The notes: generated by a model from the sequence alone, not told the origin. A stretch of DNA of 64,000 nucleotides from an uncultured Prevotellaceae bacterium (GCA_900318535.1 ONKU01000009.1:50916-114915); one strand, 5' to 3'; counted from the first letter of the stretch, positions 25,068 to 34,096 are shown. Made by a program: numbers and translations.

Positions 25068-26751
25068 CGGGCTGTTGCTGCTTCTGCATCTCTTCTATCG
25101 TGGTGATGGCCTCTCTGTATTTCTGTGTATTGGGATGCTCTGGTCCGTAGAATTGCTCACAACCGGCCAGCGCTTGACGGTAGCATTCCAACACCTTGTC
25201 CAAATCGTTCTTCGCATAATAAATTCTCGCCATGTAACCCAGGCTCATGATGGTGTTGGGATGTGCAGGGCCAAAGGCGGACTGATAGGCATCATGGGCT
25301 TTTTGGAAATAGATGAGCGAATTGTCATAATCCTTAAGGGAGATATAGAGTGTCCCGACGTTGAGATAGGAAAGGGCCGTGGCGTCGGAATTCGGGCCAA
25401 GAACACGTTCGCGCTGTTCGAGCGCCTTCATGTGGCACTCCATCGATTTTTCGTATTCACCCATCCGGTTGTAAATGACGCCCAGATTGTTGTAGGACTG
25501 CGAGAAATCCAGATTATCCTTGTCCTGGATGGTGCGGTTCCTGATGTCGAGTCCCTTCAAGGTATATTCCAGTGCTTTCTCGATGCTGTCTTGCGAGGTG
25601 TAGATTCTGCCGATGTGGGTATAGACCAGCGCTGCGTCAGGATTGTCTAACCCTTCGGTTTGCCCGTAGATGTCCAGGGCCTTGTGATGCCATTCCAGTG
25701 ATTGGCCCAAATCTCCCATGTGGTCATAGGTCAAGCCGATGAACTCGGTGATGAAGCCGGCTTCCTCACTGACCACTCCATATTGTCGCTGTACTTGTAT
25801 AAGAGCCCGCTGATAGTAAGTCAATGCCTGGGAATAGTCGGCCATTTGGCTGTCGAAGAATACTGCAGCGTATTGCAGCATTCTCACGTCGGTGGTGTCG
25901 AGCCGCACGAGGCGTTCCAGATAATAGGCAGCCGAGTCATTCTGGTAGTTGGATGCCTGGATGGTGTATTTGCTGAAGTAGTCACGTTTGAGGTCTTCTA
26001 GCTCTTTGTCAATGTCTTCCTGCAGTTGCTGGGACAGCTGCTCTGATTTTTCTTTGAGCTGCTTTTTATTGAGCAGTTCCTGCTCGCGCTTGTCAAAACT
26101 GCCCTTGCGGTTGATCAGCTCGTCGGCCTGTTCCAGGTCGGCGTTCTCGATGCAGGCCTGTATCTCCTGGCTCATTTCGTCCATGCCGCTGTAATCGGTC
26201 GTGGCATAGCGCTCGGCCATCTGGTCGATGAGCTGGATATAGTTATTGTAGTTGGAGTTCAGCTCCTCATATTTCGCACGGTACTCCTGCTCACTGATGG
26301 TTTTTTGTTTCAACTGCTTTTCGAGGGCAACCACTTTTTGGTCATAGTTTTTCTTGGCTTTGTCATAGGCCTTGTCCTCGATGCGCTTCTTGTCGTTCTC
26401 GAGCTGTGTGTCCGATACCATGACGATTTCCAGGGGAACCGATGACGAGTAGGCAAACCGACGGCCTTTGAGCTGCTTGTCCACCAGCGAGTAACCTTTC
26501 TTTTGCACTCGGGTCACAGTGAAGGATTCTCCCTGGCGCTTGCCGGGAATGGAGAAGGAGAACTTGCCGCCCTTCTTGCTCACGATGACGTTGGGGTATT
26601 CCAGTACATCGATGCTGACACCAGCGAGGTACTCGCTGGGCTTGCCGGGGCGTTCCAGTGTCCTCACGATTCCCGATTGCATCTGGGCACTGGCCCCCGT
26701 CGTGAGGCACAGGCAGGCCATCATCCACAAAACCTTTTTCATCTTGTTCAT
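25060..26751 (-). CDS. Secreted tetratricopeptide-repeat protein with N-terminal carboxypeptidase-regulatory-like segment
   Basis: The start at 26751 (or the next ATG at 26742) gives a signal peptide ending GASAQ and a protein of about 563 residues. A small beta domain (GKPSEYLAGVSIDVLEYPNVIVSKKGGKFSFSIPGKRQGESFTV) comes first, then a long coiled-coil region (about residues 110-260, Lys/Glu/Gln-rich), then at least six TPR units in the C-terminal half (SYNNLGVIYNRMGEYEKSMECHMKALEQRERVLGPN...). TPR proteins mediate protein contacts; the partner is unknown. It overlaps rnz by 8 nt. The longer open frame to 26853 lacks a signal peptide and crosses a promoter box. Confidence 0.82.
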   Translation of the reverse strand: MNKMKKVLWMMACLCLTTGASAQMQSGIVRTLERPGKPSEYLAGVSIDVLEYPNVIVSKKGGKFSFSIPGKRQGESFTVTRVQKKGYSLVDKQLKGRRFAYSSSVPLEIVMVSDTQLENDKKRIEDKAYDKAKKNYDQKVVALEKQLKQKTISEQEYRAKYEELNSNYNNYIQLIDQMAERYATTDYSGMDEMSQEIQACIENADLEQADELINRKGSFDKREQELLNKKQLKEKSEQLSQQLQEDIDKELEDLKRDYFSKYTIQASNYQNDSAAYYLERLVRLDTTDVRMLQYAAVFFDSQMADYSQALTYYQRALIQVQRQYGVVSEEAGFITEFIGLTYDHMGDLGQSLEWHHKALDIYGQTEGLDNPDAALVYTHIGRIYTSQDSIEKALEYTLKGLDIRNRTIQDKDNLDFSQSYNNLGVIYNRMGEYEKSMECHMKALEQRERVLGPNSDATALSYLNVGTLYISLKDYDNSLIYFQKAHDAYQSAFGPAHPNTIMSLGYMARIYYAKNDLDKVLECYRQALAGCEQFYGPEHPNTQKYREAITTIEEMQKQQQPDD

Positions 26752-26774
26752 CGGTTGACTAGTGTTTAACCTTG

Positions 26775-26782
26775 CAAATTTA
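26775..26782 (-). promoter_or_regulatory. Promoter -7 box for the TPR-rnz unit
   Basis: Minus strand TAAATTTG with near-consensus GTTG 20 nt upstream, 24 nt before the preferred ATG. Confidence 0.5.
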
Positions 26783-26825
26783 CGCAATATATCGGGGAGC
26801 GGCAACTCATAGCCCAATAAAAAAA

Positions 26826-26854
26826 TGTGCGCTTGTTTCCCAACAACTCGCACA
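26826..26854 (-). terminator. Rho-independent terminator on the minus strand
   Basis: Stem TGTGCG/CGCACA with a 17-nt loop, followed on the minus strand by seven T. A second possible stem (CAAGAG...CTCTTG, 27037-27071) lies closer to the end of the Ser/Gly-rich protein gene. Confidence 0.45.
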
Positions 26855-26879
26855 CTTTAAACCTTAAAAATCTAATCCT

Positions 26880-26936
26880 ATGAAAAAACTTGATGCAAAA
26901 ATACTATATCTCAGATATTTGGCAAAAAAAACTTGA
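26880..26936 (+). other. Possible 18-codon ORF behind a Bacteroidales-type leader
   Basis: ATG at 26880 opens MKKLDAKILYLRYLAKKT and stops at 26936. It is preceded by TTAAAAATCTAATCCT, a leader often seen before Bacteroidales membrane-protein genes. It may be the remnant of a lost gene or a leader peptide; I cannot support it as a functional gene. Confidence 0.2.
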
Positions 26937-27117
26937 CTAATATTTGTAAAAATGCATAGAAAAAGTGTTAAATAAATCCCTATGAATTTTAATAGTATAT
27001 TTTTGGAACACTTATGTGGAATTTTTGACCACAAACCAAGAGACGGGCACCCTGATGGCGTCCGCCTCTTGAATTAAAGAATTATCGTGTGTGTATGAAG
27101 AAATCTAGTCTCTCTTT

Positions 27118-28611
27118 TTAGTAGCCGATGGACAGCATGGTGTAGTAGTGTCCCAGGTTCTCAAATGTCGAGAGCGTTACCCAACCGGTGCTGCCGCCTC
27201 CATACCAGCTCAGCTCGTTGTTGCCGCTGTTGATGGGCTGACCGTATACTCTGCACAGGCTGTTGTAAACCCTGTTGTAGCGATAACGGTCGGTGCGGCT
27301 GGTGTGGAAGATGAACTGTGCGTTAACCAGTCTGTCATAGTCGTCGTAGCAGAGCATGACGTCTTCCCAGGCGAGATTGAGCAGAGGCACGTTTCTCAGG
27401 TAGATCACGTGGTCGGCATAGCCGTCAATCTCATAGCCGTTGATGTACAGATAGTCAATCGAAGTGTCAAAGAGCGTTCCGAAGGTGATGCCCAGAATCC
27501 TGTCGATGATGGGGGCACTTGCATAGGGGTGCCAGCCTACGGGGATTACAGGACGATACCATACGATGGGAGCGGGACGATAGTGGCGAACGGGAGGGGG
27601 CAGGGGACGACTCCAACTCCAGTAGTGGTTGGTATGGTACCTGTGGAAGTCGTTGCGGTAGTGGTGGCTACTGTAATCAAAGTGGTTGTCGTGATTGTAA
27701 CCGTGGTTGCCGTTGTGGCCCCTGTTGCCATTAGGACGGTTGCCGTTGGGACGATTGCCGCCGCGGTTGCGGTCCTTGCCGTTGCGGTCATGTCCGGGGT
27801 CGATGTTACCGGGCTTGCCGCCGTTGTGGCCGGGATCAATGTTGCCGTTACCGCCCTTGTTGCCGTTACCGCCCTTGTTGCCGTTTCCACCCTTGTTGTC
27901 GTTACCGCCTCTGCCGTTTCCACCTCGGCCATTGCCGCCCTTGTCGTTAGGCTTGGTCGTGCTGGTGGAAGGGGTAACAGTGCGGCGGGAGTCCGAATTG
28001 GTGGTACCAAAAGTACTGTTGTCAACTTTGCTCTTGGTCAGGTCGCCCACCTTGGTGGGGGAGGCGATGTCGGTGCGACGGTTTGGGATCGTCGTAGTCG
28101 TACTGGTGCCGCTGTTGCTGCTGTCGCCGCTGTGGTTGGTGGCGCCACGATTGACGCGGGTGCCGCTGTCACCGGTGCGCACTGTGCCCACACTGCTGCC
28201 ACTGGAGCCCGTGGTGCTGCGGCTCACTTGCGGAGTCGTGGTGGTGCGGGTGCTGCTGCTGGTGGTGCTGCGGTTCACCTGCGGCGTCGTGGTCATGCGG
28301 CTGCTGGAGCTCGAAGTGTTGCGGTTCACCTGCGGGCTGACCGCACTGCGGCTGCTGCTCGAGCTTGAAGTGTTGCGGCTCACCTGCGGGGTGGCTGAAC
28401 TGCTGCGGCTCATGCTGGAGCTCGAAGTGTTGCGGCTCACCGTCGGTGCCGTTGATTGGTTGGAACGTGAGACAGCTGCCGACTGGCTTCTGCTGCTGGT
28501 GCTGCCTCCTTGTGAACGACTGCGGCCCTGGGCCGAGGCGTCTGATGCGCTGAAGATCAGGCATCCCATGAGAGCGAAGCTCATCATGATTCGTGTAACA
28601 GAAGTTTTCAT
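27118..28611 (-). CDS. Secreted low-complexity Ser/Thr/Gly/Asn-rich protein with globular C-terminal domain
   Basis: The 497-residue protein has a signal peptide ending DASAQ. Residues about 45-145 are imperfect 17-19-residue tandem repeats built on PQVSRNTSSSSSSR. A linker follows, then Gly/Asn repeats (GGNGNK units, about residues 225-260) and a His/Asn/Arg/Tyr-rich stretch. The last about 140 residues (PIIDRILGITFGTLFDTSIDYLYINGYEIDGYADHVIYLRNV...) look folded and carry no motif I know. The Arg-rich character of the repeats suggests surface or polyanion contact, which is inference. Single-gene unit; low-complexity DNA makes assembly errors more likely here. Confidence 0.72.
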   Translation of the reverse strand: MKTSVTRIMMSFALMGCLIFSASDASAQGRSRSQGGSTSSRSQSAAVSRSNQSTAPTVSRNTSSSSMSRSSSATPQVSRNTSSSSSSRSAVSPQVNRNTSSSSSRMTTTPQVNRSTTSSSTRTTTTPQVSRSTTGSSGSSVGTVRTGDSGTRVNRGATNHSGDSSNSGTSTTTTIPNRRTDIASPTKVGDLTKSKVDNSTFGTTNSDSRRTVTPSTSTTKPNDKGGNGRGGNGRGGNDNKGGNGNKGGNGNKGGNGNIDPGHNGGKPGNIDPGHDRNGKDRNRGGNRPNGNRPNGNRGHNGNHGYNHDNHFDYSSHHYRNDFHRYHTNHYWSWSRPLPPPVRHYRPAPIVWYRPVIPVGWHPYASAPIIDRILGITFGTLFDTSIDYLYINGYEIDGYADHVIYLRNVPLLNLAWEDVMLCYDDYDRLVNAQFIFHTSRTDRYRYNRVYNSLCRVYGQPINSGNNELSWYGGGSTGWVTLSTFENLGHYYTMLSIGY

Positions 28612-28701
28612 AATTGTGTTGTTTTATAATGTTCAACAAGTGATTTAAAATTCGTTTTGTTTGTCTTTTAGACTGCAACATATGTGCCTAGTTTAACCAT
28701 T

Positions 28702-28765
28702 AAAAACGGCGATTGGCCCCATTTACGCCCTATTAGGCATAAAAATGCGACCAATCGCCGTTTTT
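28702..28765 (-). terminator. Terminator, possibly bidirectional, downstream of queA
   Basis: Arms 28702-28716 and 28751-28765 are perfect 15-nt complements (AAAAACGGCGATTGG); each strand ends the stem in a T run. The loop is about 34 nt and carries a partial inner pairing. Confidence 0.65.
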
Positions 28766-28816
28766 CATAGATGAATCCGGTGCCCAAATTGCGGCATCGG
28801 GCTGTCAGTGGGGGCT

Positions 28817-30061
28817 TTACCGGAGCAGTAACTGGGCGTCACCGTAGCTCAGGAAGCGGAAATCATGCTCCATGGCGTAGTCATACATGCCGCGCCACCG
28901 GTCCTGGCCCACAAAGGCGGCTACAAGCAGCAGCAGGGTCGATTGCGGCTGGTGGAAGTTGGTGATCATGCCGCTCACGATGCGGTACTCAAATCCCGGG
29001 GCAATCATCAGCTGGGTGCTGCCCATGTAGGTGTCGGCATGGTGCCGGTCCAGATAATCGACGATGTTCTGCAGCGCCTTCTTGGTCGTGATCTTGCACG
29101 GGGTGGTGTAAGGCATCCACTGGGTGACGGTGAGCGCTTCCTCATCGGCATCGGGGTTCTCCTCAAGGATCTGGCCGATGTAGTACAGGCTCTCCAGGGT
29201 GCGCACGCTGGTGGTGCCCACGGCAATCACCGGCCCGGGGGCATTGATGATGTCGGTGATGACGCTGCGAGGCACGCTGATGAACTCGTAGTGCATCGGG
29301 TGGTCGCCGATGTGCTCGCTCTTGACGGGCTGGAATGTGCCGGCGCCCACGTGCAGCGTGATCTCGCGGCGCAGGATGCCGCGGTCGTCACACTCGGCCA
29401 GCACCTCGTCGGTGAAGTGCAGGCCCGCTGTCGGGGCGGCCACGCTACCGTCGATGTGGCTGTAAACGGTCTGATAATCAGTCGAGTCGCTCTCTTCGGT
29501 GCCACGGTTCAGGTAGGGCGGGATGGGAATCTCGCCGATAGCCTCCAGCACGTCGGCAAAGGTGATGCTCTCTCCTTTCTCTCCACTGCCATCCCAGTCA
29601 AAGGCGATTTCCCATGCGTTGCCGCGCTGCTCACCGCGCGTGGCAGCCAGGACGACCTCACGGCCCTCGATGGTGACAGTCTGCGTCAGGGCGCCTTGTT
29701 TCCAGCGCTTGCTGTTGCCCACCAGGCACTGCCACACGCAGTGGCCCGTGGTCTGGAATATCTGCTCATAGTCGCGCGGCAGCACCGGTTCCAGGCAGAA
29801 GATCTCGATCGTCGACCCCGTCTCCTTGCGGAACCTGAGGCGGGCGTTGATCACGCGCGTATTATTATAGATGAGTGTTGAGCGCTCGGGCAGCAGCGAC
29901 GGAACTTCCCAAAATTTCCTCTCCTCGATAGCGCCGTTATTATAATACAGCAACTTGCACTGCTCGCGCTGAGCAAGGGGGTGCTTGGCGATGCGTTCAT
30001 CGGGCAGGGGATAGTCATAGTCGGCGATGCGCAGGGCGCGGATGTCGTCAATCAAAGCCAT
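28817..30061 (-). CDS. queA: S-adenosylmethionine:tRNA ribosyltransferase-isomerase
   Basis: With the ATG at 30061 the protein is 414 residues and shows the QueA pattern: YPLPDERIAKHPLAQRE, NNTRVINARLRFRK, GEIPIPPYLNR, DYQTVYSHIDGSVAAPTAGLHFT, GAGTFQPVKSEHI and the C-terminal ITNFHQPQSTLLLLVAAFVG. QueA moves the ribosyl part of SAM to preQ1 in tRNA to form epoxyqueuosine. It follows menA by 4 nt, so they share a transcript. The upstream frame extension to 30163 runs into menA and is not used. Confidence 0.95.
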   Translation of the reverse strand: MALIDDIRALRIADYDYPLPDERIAKHPLAQREQCKLLYYNNGAIEERKFWEVPSLLPERSTLIYNNTRVINARLRFRKETGSTIEIFCLEPVLPRDYEQIFQTTGHCVWQCLVGNSKRWKQGALTQTVTIEGREVVLAATRGEQRGNAWEIAFDWDGSGEKGESITFADVLEAIGEIPIPPYLNRGTEESDSTDYQTVYSHIDGSVAAPTAGLHFTDEVLAECDDRGILRREITLHVGAGTFQPVKSEHIGDHPMHYEFISVPRSVITDIINAPGPVIAVGTTSVRTLESLYYIGQILEENPDADEEALTVTQWMPYTTPCKITTKKALQNIVDYLDRHHADTYMGSTQLMIAPGFEYRIVSGMITNFHQPQSTLLLLVAAFVGQDRWRGMYDYAMEHDFRFLSYGDAQLLLR

Positions 30062-30065
30062 GATA

Positions 30066-30971
30066 TTAAGAATAGATAATGAAGACGATGGTGAATAATA
30101 TTGTGAAGATGAGCATGTTGCGTGCGGTCTCGCCCAACAGTGGATTAAGGGCGGCGCCGTCACGGTGCCTGAGTTTGTACCACGTGGCGGTGTGCATCAC
30201 CAGGTAGAGCACCGGGATAGCCAGCGTCCACAGCGGCAGCAGTTTGCCCATATTGACGACAATCATGATCCAGAAGGCGGTGAGAATCGCGATGGCGGTG
30301 TAGCCGTTCAGGAAGTAGGCAAAGGCGGTGACGGGTCGGCCTCTCATGACTGTCTGCGTTTTCTTGCCGGCTGCACGGTCGTCTTCAACGTCGCGGTAGT
30401 TGTTGACCAGCAGCACGTTAACGCCCATTAGGCCGATGGCGATGGAGAACAGGAGCACCAGCGGGTTCCAGCGCAATGCCATCACATAGTAGGTCAGGTT
30501 GACGGGCACGATGCCAAAGAAGATGAACACCATCAGCTCGCCCAGGCCGTGGTAGGACAGGGGGTAGGGGCCGGCACTATAGGCAAAGGCTCCCAATGCG
30601 ATAATGATGCCCGCAGGCAGCAGCCACCACCCGCCGTAAGGGATCAGGCAGCAGCCCACGACACCGGCCAGCGCCAGCAGGCCCATCGTGGCATTCCTCA
30701 GCGTCTTGGGCTTGATGTCGCCCTCGGTGACGCCGCGGCGCGGGCCCACGCGACCGGGTTTGTCGGTTCCCTTCAGGTAGTCAAAATACTCGTTGGCCAT
30801 GTTGGACACGATTTGTGCCAGCAGGGCGAAGACCAGGCACAGCGCAGCAGGTACCCACTTGAACTCGTGATGCCACTTGGCCAGCCCAATGGCGATGACC
30901 GCACCGCTCAGCGATACGGGTAACGTCCTGAGCCTGAAGCATTCAAGCCATATCTTGATCTTCTTTTTCAT
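30066..30971 (-). CDS. menA: 1,4-dihydroxy-2-naphthoate polyprenyltransferase
   Basis: The 301-residue membrane protein has the UbiA-family aspartate motif NEYFDYLKGTD at residues 60-70 and the second one NNYRDVEDDRAAGKKT, with eight or nine hydrophobic segments. MenA joins a polyprenyl chain to DHNA, the committed membrane step of menaquinone synthesis. Menaquinone is the likely electron acceptor of the complex I encoded at 40-57 kb. The opening KIKIWLECFRLRTLPVSLSGAVIAIG is typical of MenA rather than UbiA. Upstream gene of the menA-queA pair. Confidence 0.9.
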   Translation of the reverse strand: MKKKIKIWLECFRLRTLPVSLSGAVIAIGLAKWHHEFKWVPAALCLVFALLAQIVSNMANEYFDYLKGTDKPGRVGPRRGVTEGDIKPKTLRNATMGLLALAGVVGCCLIPYGGWWLLPAGIIIALGAFAYSAGPYPLSYHGLGELMVFIFFGIVPVNLTYYVMALRWNPLVLLFSIAIGLMGVNVLLVNNYRDVEDDRAAGKKTQTVMRGRPVTAFAYFLNGYTAIAILTAFWIMIVVNMGKLLPLWTLAIPVLYLVMHTATWYKLRHRDGAALNPLLGETARNMLIFTILFTIVFIIYS

Positions 30972-31079
30972 CTTTTATCTATATAATAATGTATCGTCTT
31001 TTTATTCTCCCTCTTCTTCAGAGCGGGGTGCCGCGTGAGCGAAGTGGGCATTGAAACCACACAATGAGTAATTCGGCCG

Positions 31080-31087
31080 CAAAATTA
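31080..31087 (-). promoter_or_regulatory. -7 box upstream of menA
   Basis: Minus strand TAATTTTG, 108 nt upstream of the menA start. No clear -33 box. Confidence 0.35.
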
Positions 31088-31183
31088 CAAAATTCTTCGG
31101 GTAGATTCTTGTTTTTCTTACCCTTTGGCGCGATATTTGCTGCATAAAAAGTGAAGAACGTTAACATTTTAAACCTTCGAGTT

Positions 31184-31798
31184 ATGGAACCGATGCAAGA
31201 TAATAAGCAGAGCCCAGAGCAGATGCCTCCTGTAACTCAAGGAGGAGTAGAACCTCGCTTGACCTTTAAGGAAGCCATCGGGGAATGTCTCAGCAAGTAT
31301 GCCACGTTCACTGGACGTTCACGGCGCAGTGAGTACTGGTGGTTTGGTCTGTTTGTACTGATTCTCACGCTCTTCCCCGCTGGTTTGTCAATGGCAACTG
31401 TGGGTATCTTAGGCAAGACGGAGAATGTCTTTTGCATGGTCACACTCATGGCCGTTGCGTCATTTGTGGTCGTGTTGTGGACTATCATTCCATCCTTCGC
31501 TGTTCAGACACGTCGCCTGCATGACGTGGGCCGCAGTGGCTGGTGGATTGTAGGTAGTGTTGCAGTTGGACTTTTGTATCCCATCGCCAAAAGCGTTGTC
31601 CTTGGCTTTGAGGCTCTTGACAGTGATAATGAAGTACAGAATCTGATCGACGCTTTCCAAGTGTCTACAGTGGGCGGTACCGTGATGCTGCTCTTGGCGC
31701 TGGTTGGCCTTGGCTTGTCAATTGCCGTCTTTGTGTTCTCGTTGCAGGACAGCCACAGGGGTGAGAACAAGTACGGCCCGTCTCCCAAGCATCCATAA
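31184..31798 (+). CDS. DUF805 family membrane protein (first of a tandem pair)
   Basis: The start at 31184 gives 204 residues: a polar N-terminus (EPMQDNKQSPEQMPPVTQGG), then the DUF805 signature FKEAIGECLSKYATFTGRSRRSEYWWFGLF, several transmembrane segments, the conserved TRRLHDVGRSGWWI loop and the terminal DSHRGENKYGPSP. DUF805 proteins are inner-membrane proteins of unknown role. It is followed by its own terminator and a paralogue at 31927, so this is a tandem duplication of separately expressed genes. Confidence 0.85.
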   Translation: MEPMQDNKQSPEQMPPVTQGGVEPRLTFKEAIGECLSKYATFTGRSRRSEYWWFGLFVLILTLFPAGLSMATVGILGKTENVFCMVTLMAVASFVVVLWTIIPSFAVQTRRLHDVGRSGWWIVGSVAVGLLYPIAKSVVLGFEALDSDNEVQNLIDAFQVSTVGGTVMLLLALVGLGLSIAVFVFSLQDSHRGENKYGPSPKHP

Positions 31799-31815
31799 GT
31801 GGATAGGAATTACAG

Positions 31816-31845
31816 GTGTGCCCATTTTGTGGCACACTTTTTTTG
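31816..31845 (+). terminator. Rho-independent terminator between the DUF805 genes
   Basis: Stem GTGTGCC/GGCACAC with an 8-nt loop followed by eight T. Confidence 0.85.
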
Positions 31846-31854
31846 ATGGGTAAA

Positions 31855-31886
31855 TTTGTGGAAATCAATCAAACGGCTTACCTTTG
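31855..31886 (+). promoter_or_regulatory. Consensus Bacteroidota promoter of the second DUF805 gene
   Basis: TTTG at 31855-31858, exactly 20 nt spacing, then TACCTTTG at 31879-31886; both boxes match the consensus. About 34 nt of leader precede the ATG. Confidence 0.75.
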
Positions 31887-31926
31887 TAGTGTCAATCCGT
31901 GACTTTTAACTTAAAAATCAACAGAT

Positions 31927-32559
31927 ATGGAACAACAGAATCAACAACCGCAGCCTCCTGTATTCAATCAGCCGCAGGCTCCGCAGTATCAACCTGCCCC
32001 GCAGTATCAACCCCGAGTGACCGCCAGCCCCATGATGGATCCCGTCACGGCGATAAAGACGTGTTTCAAGAAGTATTTCGACTTCAAGGGCCGTGCCCGC
32101 CGCAGCGAGTTCTGGTGGTTCATCCTGTTTGTGGTCATCGTGTCGTCGGTGTTCTCGTTCTTTGGCCTGTTGTCGCCCATCGTCGGCTATCTGAGCCTGG
32201 CATTCAGCCTTGCCGTGCTCATTCCTGAACTGGCCGTATTGTGCCGCCGTCTGCACGACACGGGTCGCGGCAGCTGGTGGGTGGTTTTGATGGCTATTCT
32301 GATGGGTGGCTATTATGGCACGTTTGCCTCGCTGATCGGCTCCAACTTCAGCGATATGGCTTCTGCCACCAACCCCGAGGACGTGATGGGAATGGCTCAA
32401 GAAATGGCTAACTCGATTCAGGCAGCTCCCGGATTGGCCACAATCATGATGCTCTGCAGCATGGGCTCCATCATCATGGCCATCATCATGATTATCTTCA
32501 CGGTAAAGGATAGCGATTGGAACGATAACAAGTACGGTCCCTCGCCCAAGTACAAATAA
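31927..32559 (+). CDS. DUF805 family membrane protein (second of a tandem pair)
   Basis: The 210-residue paralogue of the preceding gene has a Gln/Pro-rich N-terminus with two copies of APQYQP, then DPVTAIKTCFKKYFDFKGRARRSEFWWFILF, transmembrane segments, CRRLHDTGRGSWWVV and the ending KDSDWNDNKYGPSPKYK. The role is unknown. The two copies differ mainly in the N-terminal tail and the loop before the last membrane segment. It has its own consensus promoter and ends at a hairpin facing pfkA. Confidence 0.87.
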   Translation: MEQQNQQPQPPVFNQPQAPQYQPAPQYQPRVTASPMMDPVTAIKTCFKKYFDFKGRARRSEFWWFILFVVIVSSVFSFFGLLSPIVGYLSLAFSLAVLIPELAVLCRRLHDTGRGSWWVVLMAILMGGYYGTFASLIGSNFSDMASATNPEDVMGMAQEMANSIQAAPGLATIMMLCSMGSIIMAIIMIIFTVKDSDWNDNKYGPSPKYK

Positions 32560-32584
32560 GGCGTTAGGAATCAGGTATTAGGAA

Positions 32585-32616
32585 TTAGGGAGGAACAGTC
32601 CACTGCTCCTCCCTAA
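32585..32616. terminator. Hairpin terminator between DUF805 and pfkA (convergent)
   Basis: Arms 32585-32598 and 32603-32616 (TTAGGGAGGA core) pair with one internal mismatch. T run is weak. Confidence 0.55.
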
Positions 32617-32648
32617 TCTATTGTCTCTACTCACTACTCACTAATCAA

Positions 32649-33629
32649 TTAGATGGAGAGTCGGCGCAGCAGGTCCAGCAGGTCGCGGTCGATGGGTTTG
32701 TCGTCGTGAATGGCCTTGGAGAAGGGTACATACACGATTTTCTCGTCATCGTCACCGATCATGACGTTGCGCTGGCCTTCCAGCAGTGCATCGATGGCGG
32801 CTGCGCCCATGCGAGAGGCCAGGATACGGTCTTGGGCCGTGGGTGAGCCTCCGCGCTGCAAGTGGCCCAGAATGGTCACGCGCACATCCAGTTGCGGGTA
32901 CTCGTTGCGCGCCCTCTCGGCCAGGCCCATGGCGCCACCGGTAATGGGGCTCTCGGCAACAAGGACAATAGACGAATTCTTGCTCTTGCGGAACCCTCTG
33001 CCAATCAGTTCTTTCAACTGGTCAACCTCGGTGGATATTTCAGGAATGATAGCCGCCTCGGCACCCGTGGCGATGGCACCGTTCAGGGCGAGGAATCCCG
33101 ATTCGCGTCCCATGACCTCGATGAAGAACAGGCGCGAGTGACTGTTTGCGGTGTCGCGGATGCGGTCCACACACCACATGATGGTGTTCAATGCCGTGTC
33201 ATAGCCGATGGTATGGTCGGTACCGGCCAAATCGTTGTCGATGGTGCCAGGAAGGCCCACGATGGGGAAGTCAAACTCGCTGGCAAACTGGCGGGCGCCG
33301 CTCAACGAGCCGTCGCCGCCGATCACCACCAGCGCGTCAATGCCGTGTTTCTTGATAACCTTATAGGCCTGTTGACGTCCTTCAACAGTCCTGAACTCCT
33401 TGCAACGGGCGGTCTTGAGGATTGTGCCGCCGTGGTGCATGATGCTGGAAACATTCTGGGTCTGCAGGTCAACGATCTCATCTTCTACCAAGCCCTTGTA
33501 GCCACGGTAGATGCCCTTAACCTTAAAACCGTTATAAATCGCGGTACGCGTCACCGCGCGGATTGCCGCGTTCATGCCGGGGGCGTCGCCTCCCGAAGTC
33601 AATACGCCAATAGTCTTGATTGCTGCCAT
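32649..33629 (-). CDS. pfkA: ATP-dependent 6-phosphofructokinase
   Basis: The 326-residue protein shows the Pfk signature: [17 protein letters not shown] at the start, GGDGS at residues 104-108 (Gly here favours ATP over pyrophosphate as donor), PGTIDND at 127-133 with the catalytic Asp, and the [11 protein letters not shown] and [15 protein letters not shown] motifs. It phosphorylates fructose 6-phosphate, the committed step of glycolysis. Length is that of the allosteric bacterial A-type enzyme. Single gene with a -7 box 31 nt upstream. Confidence 0.95.
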   Translation of the reverse strand: MAAIKTIGVLTSGGDAPGMNAAIRAVTRTAIYNGFKVKGIYRGYKGLVEDEIVDLQTQNVSSIMHHGGTILKTARCKEFRTVEGRQQAYKVIKKHGIDALVVIGGDGSLSGARQFASEFDFPIVGLPGTIDNDLAGTDHTIGYDTALNTIMWCVDRIRDTANSHSRLFFIEVMGRESGFLALNGAIATGAEAAIIPEISTEVDQLKELIGRGFRKSKNSSIVLVAESPITGGAMGLAERARNEYPQLDVRVTILGHLQRGGSPTAQDRILASRMGAAAIDALLEGQRNVMIGDDDEKIVYVPFSKAIHDDKPIDRDLLDLLRRLSI

Positions 33630-33660
33630 AATCTGTTCAGTTTTAATGATGTCCTGGGTG

Positions 33661-33668
33661 CAAAGGTA
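33661..33668 (-). promoter_or_regulatory. pfkA promoter -7 box
   Basis: Minus strand TACCTTTG; a TTTG lies 23 nt upstream (33692-33695), slightly wider than the usual 19-21. Confidence 0.5.
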
Positions 33669-34096
33669 GCGTTTTTTTTGAAATAAAAAAGCAAAAACGG
33701 CATCTACTCACGCAGACACCGTTAATTCTCATGTTTTATTGCTTGCGTTTTTTTATAGGTGTTTAGATTTCTAAGGCTGGGCTTTAAATAATCATTTAAT
33801 CAACATTAACTACCATCAAAAGATTTTCCTTAGCTTTATATATATTATATATTGTGATCAATCTATACTCTATATCGTAATTGGAGAAATGCTTTTCACG
33901 CTGCAAAATTACGTTCTTCCACTTTTTGCCGTTATGAATATTAGCAGAAATAATTTGTAGAACTTGTTGGTTTTTGACCTCAAATTTGTAATTTTTTGAC
34001 CTCAAAAATTTTCATCTACCTGAAAATCAGTAAAATGTAAGTACAAATACAAATAATAATAATCAAACGCAAAACAGCGCTTTTTTTCAATAGCAA
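33669..34096. other. AT-rich spacer upstream of pfkA
   Basis: About 430 bp, clearly more AT-rich than its neighbours. It holds two copies of TTTTTGACCTCAAA (near 33971 and 33994) and a 69-codon minus-strand frame (33796-34005) that lacks an ATG and a ribosome site and resembles nothing I know. I see no supported gene. Confidence 0.5.

Noticed and set aside
26942-27117. Possible sRNA or riboswitch downstream of the small ORF
   Set aside because: Only weak stems and AT-rich sequence; no family features to support a call.
27700-28450. Repeated DNA in the Ser/Gly-rich gene as a CRISPR-like array
   Set aside because: Repeats are in-frame, imperfect and contiguous, encoding protein repeats; no unique spacers.
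33796-34005. AT-rich 69-codon minus-strand ORF upstream of pfkA
   Set aside because: Begins with TTG after an in-frame stop, no ribosome site, composition like the surrounding spacer.
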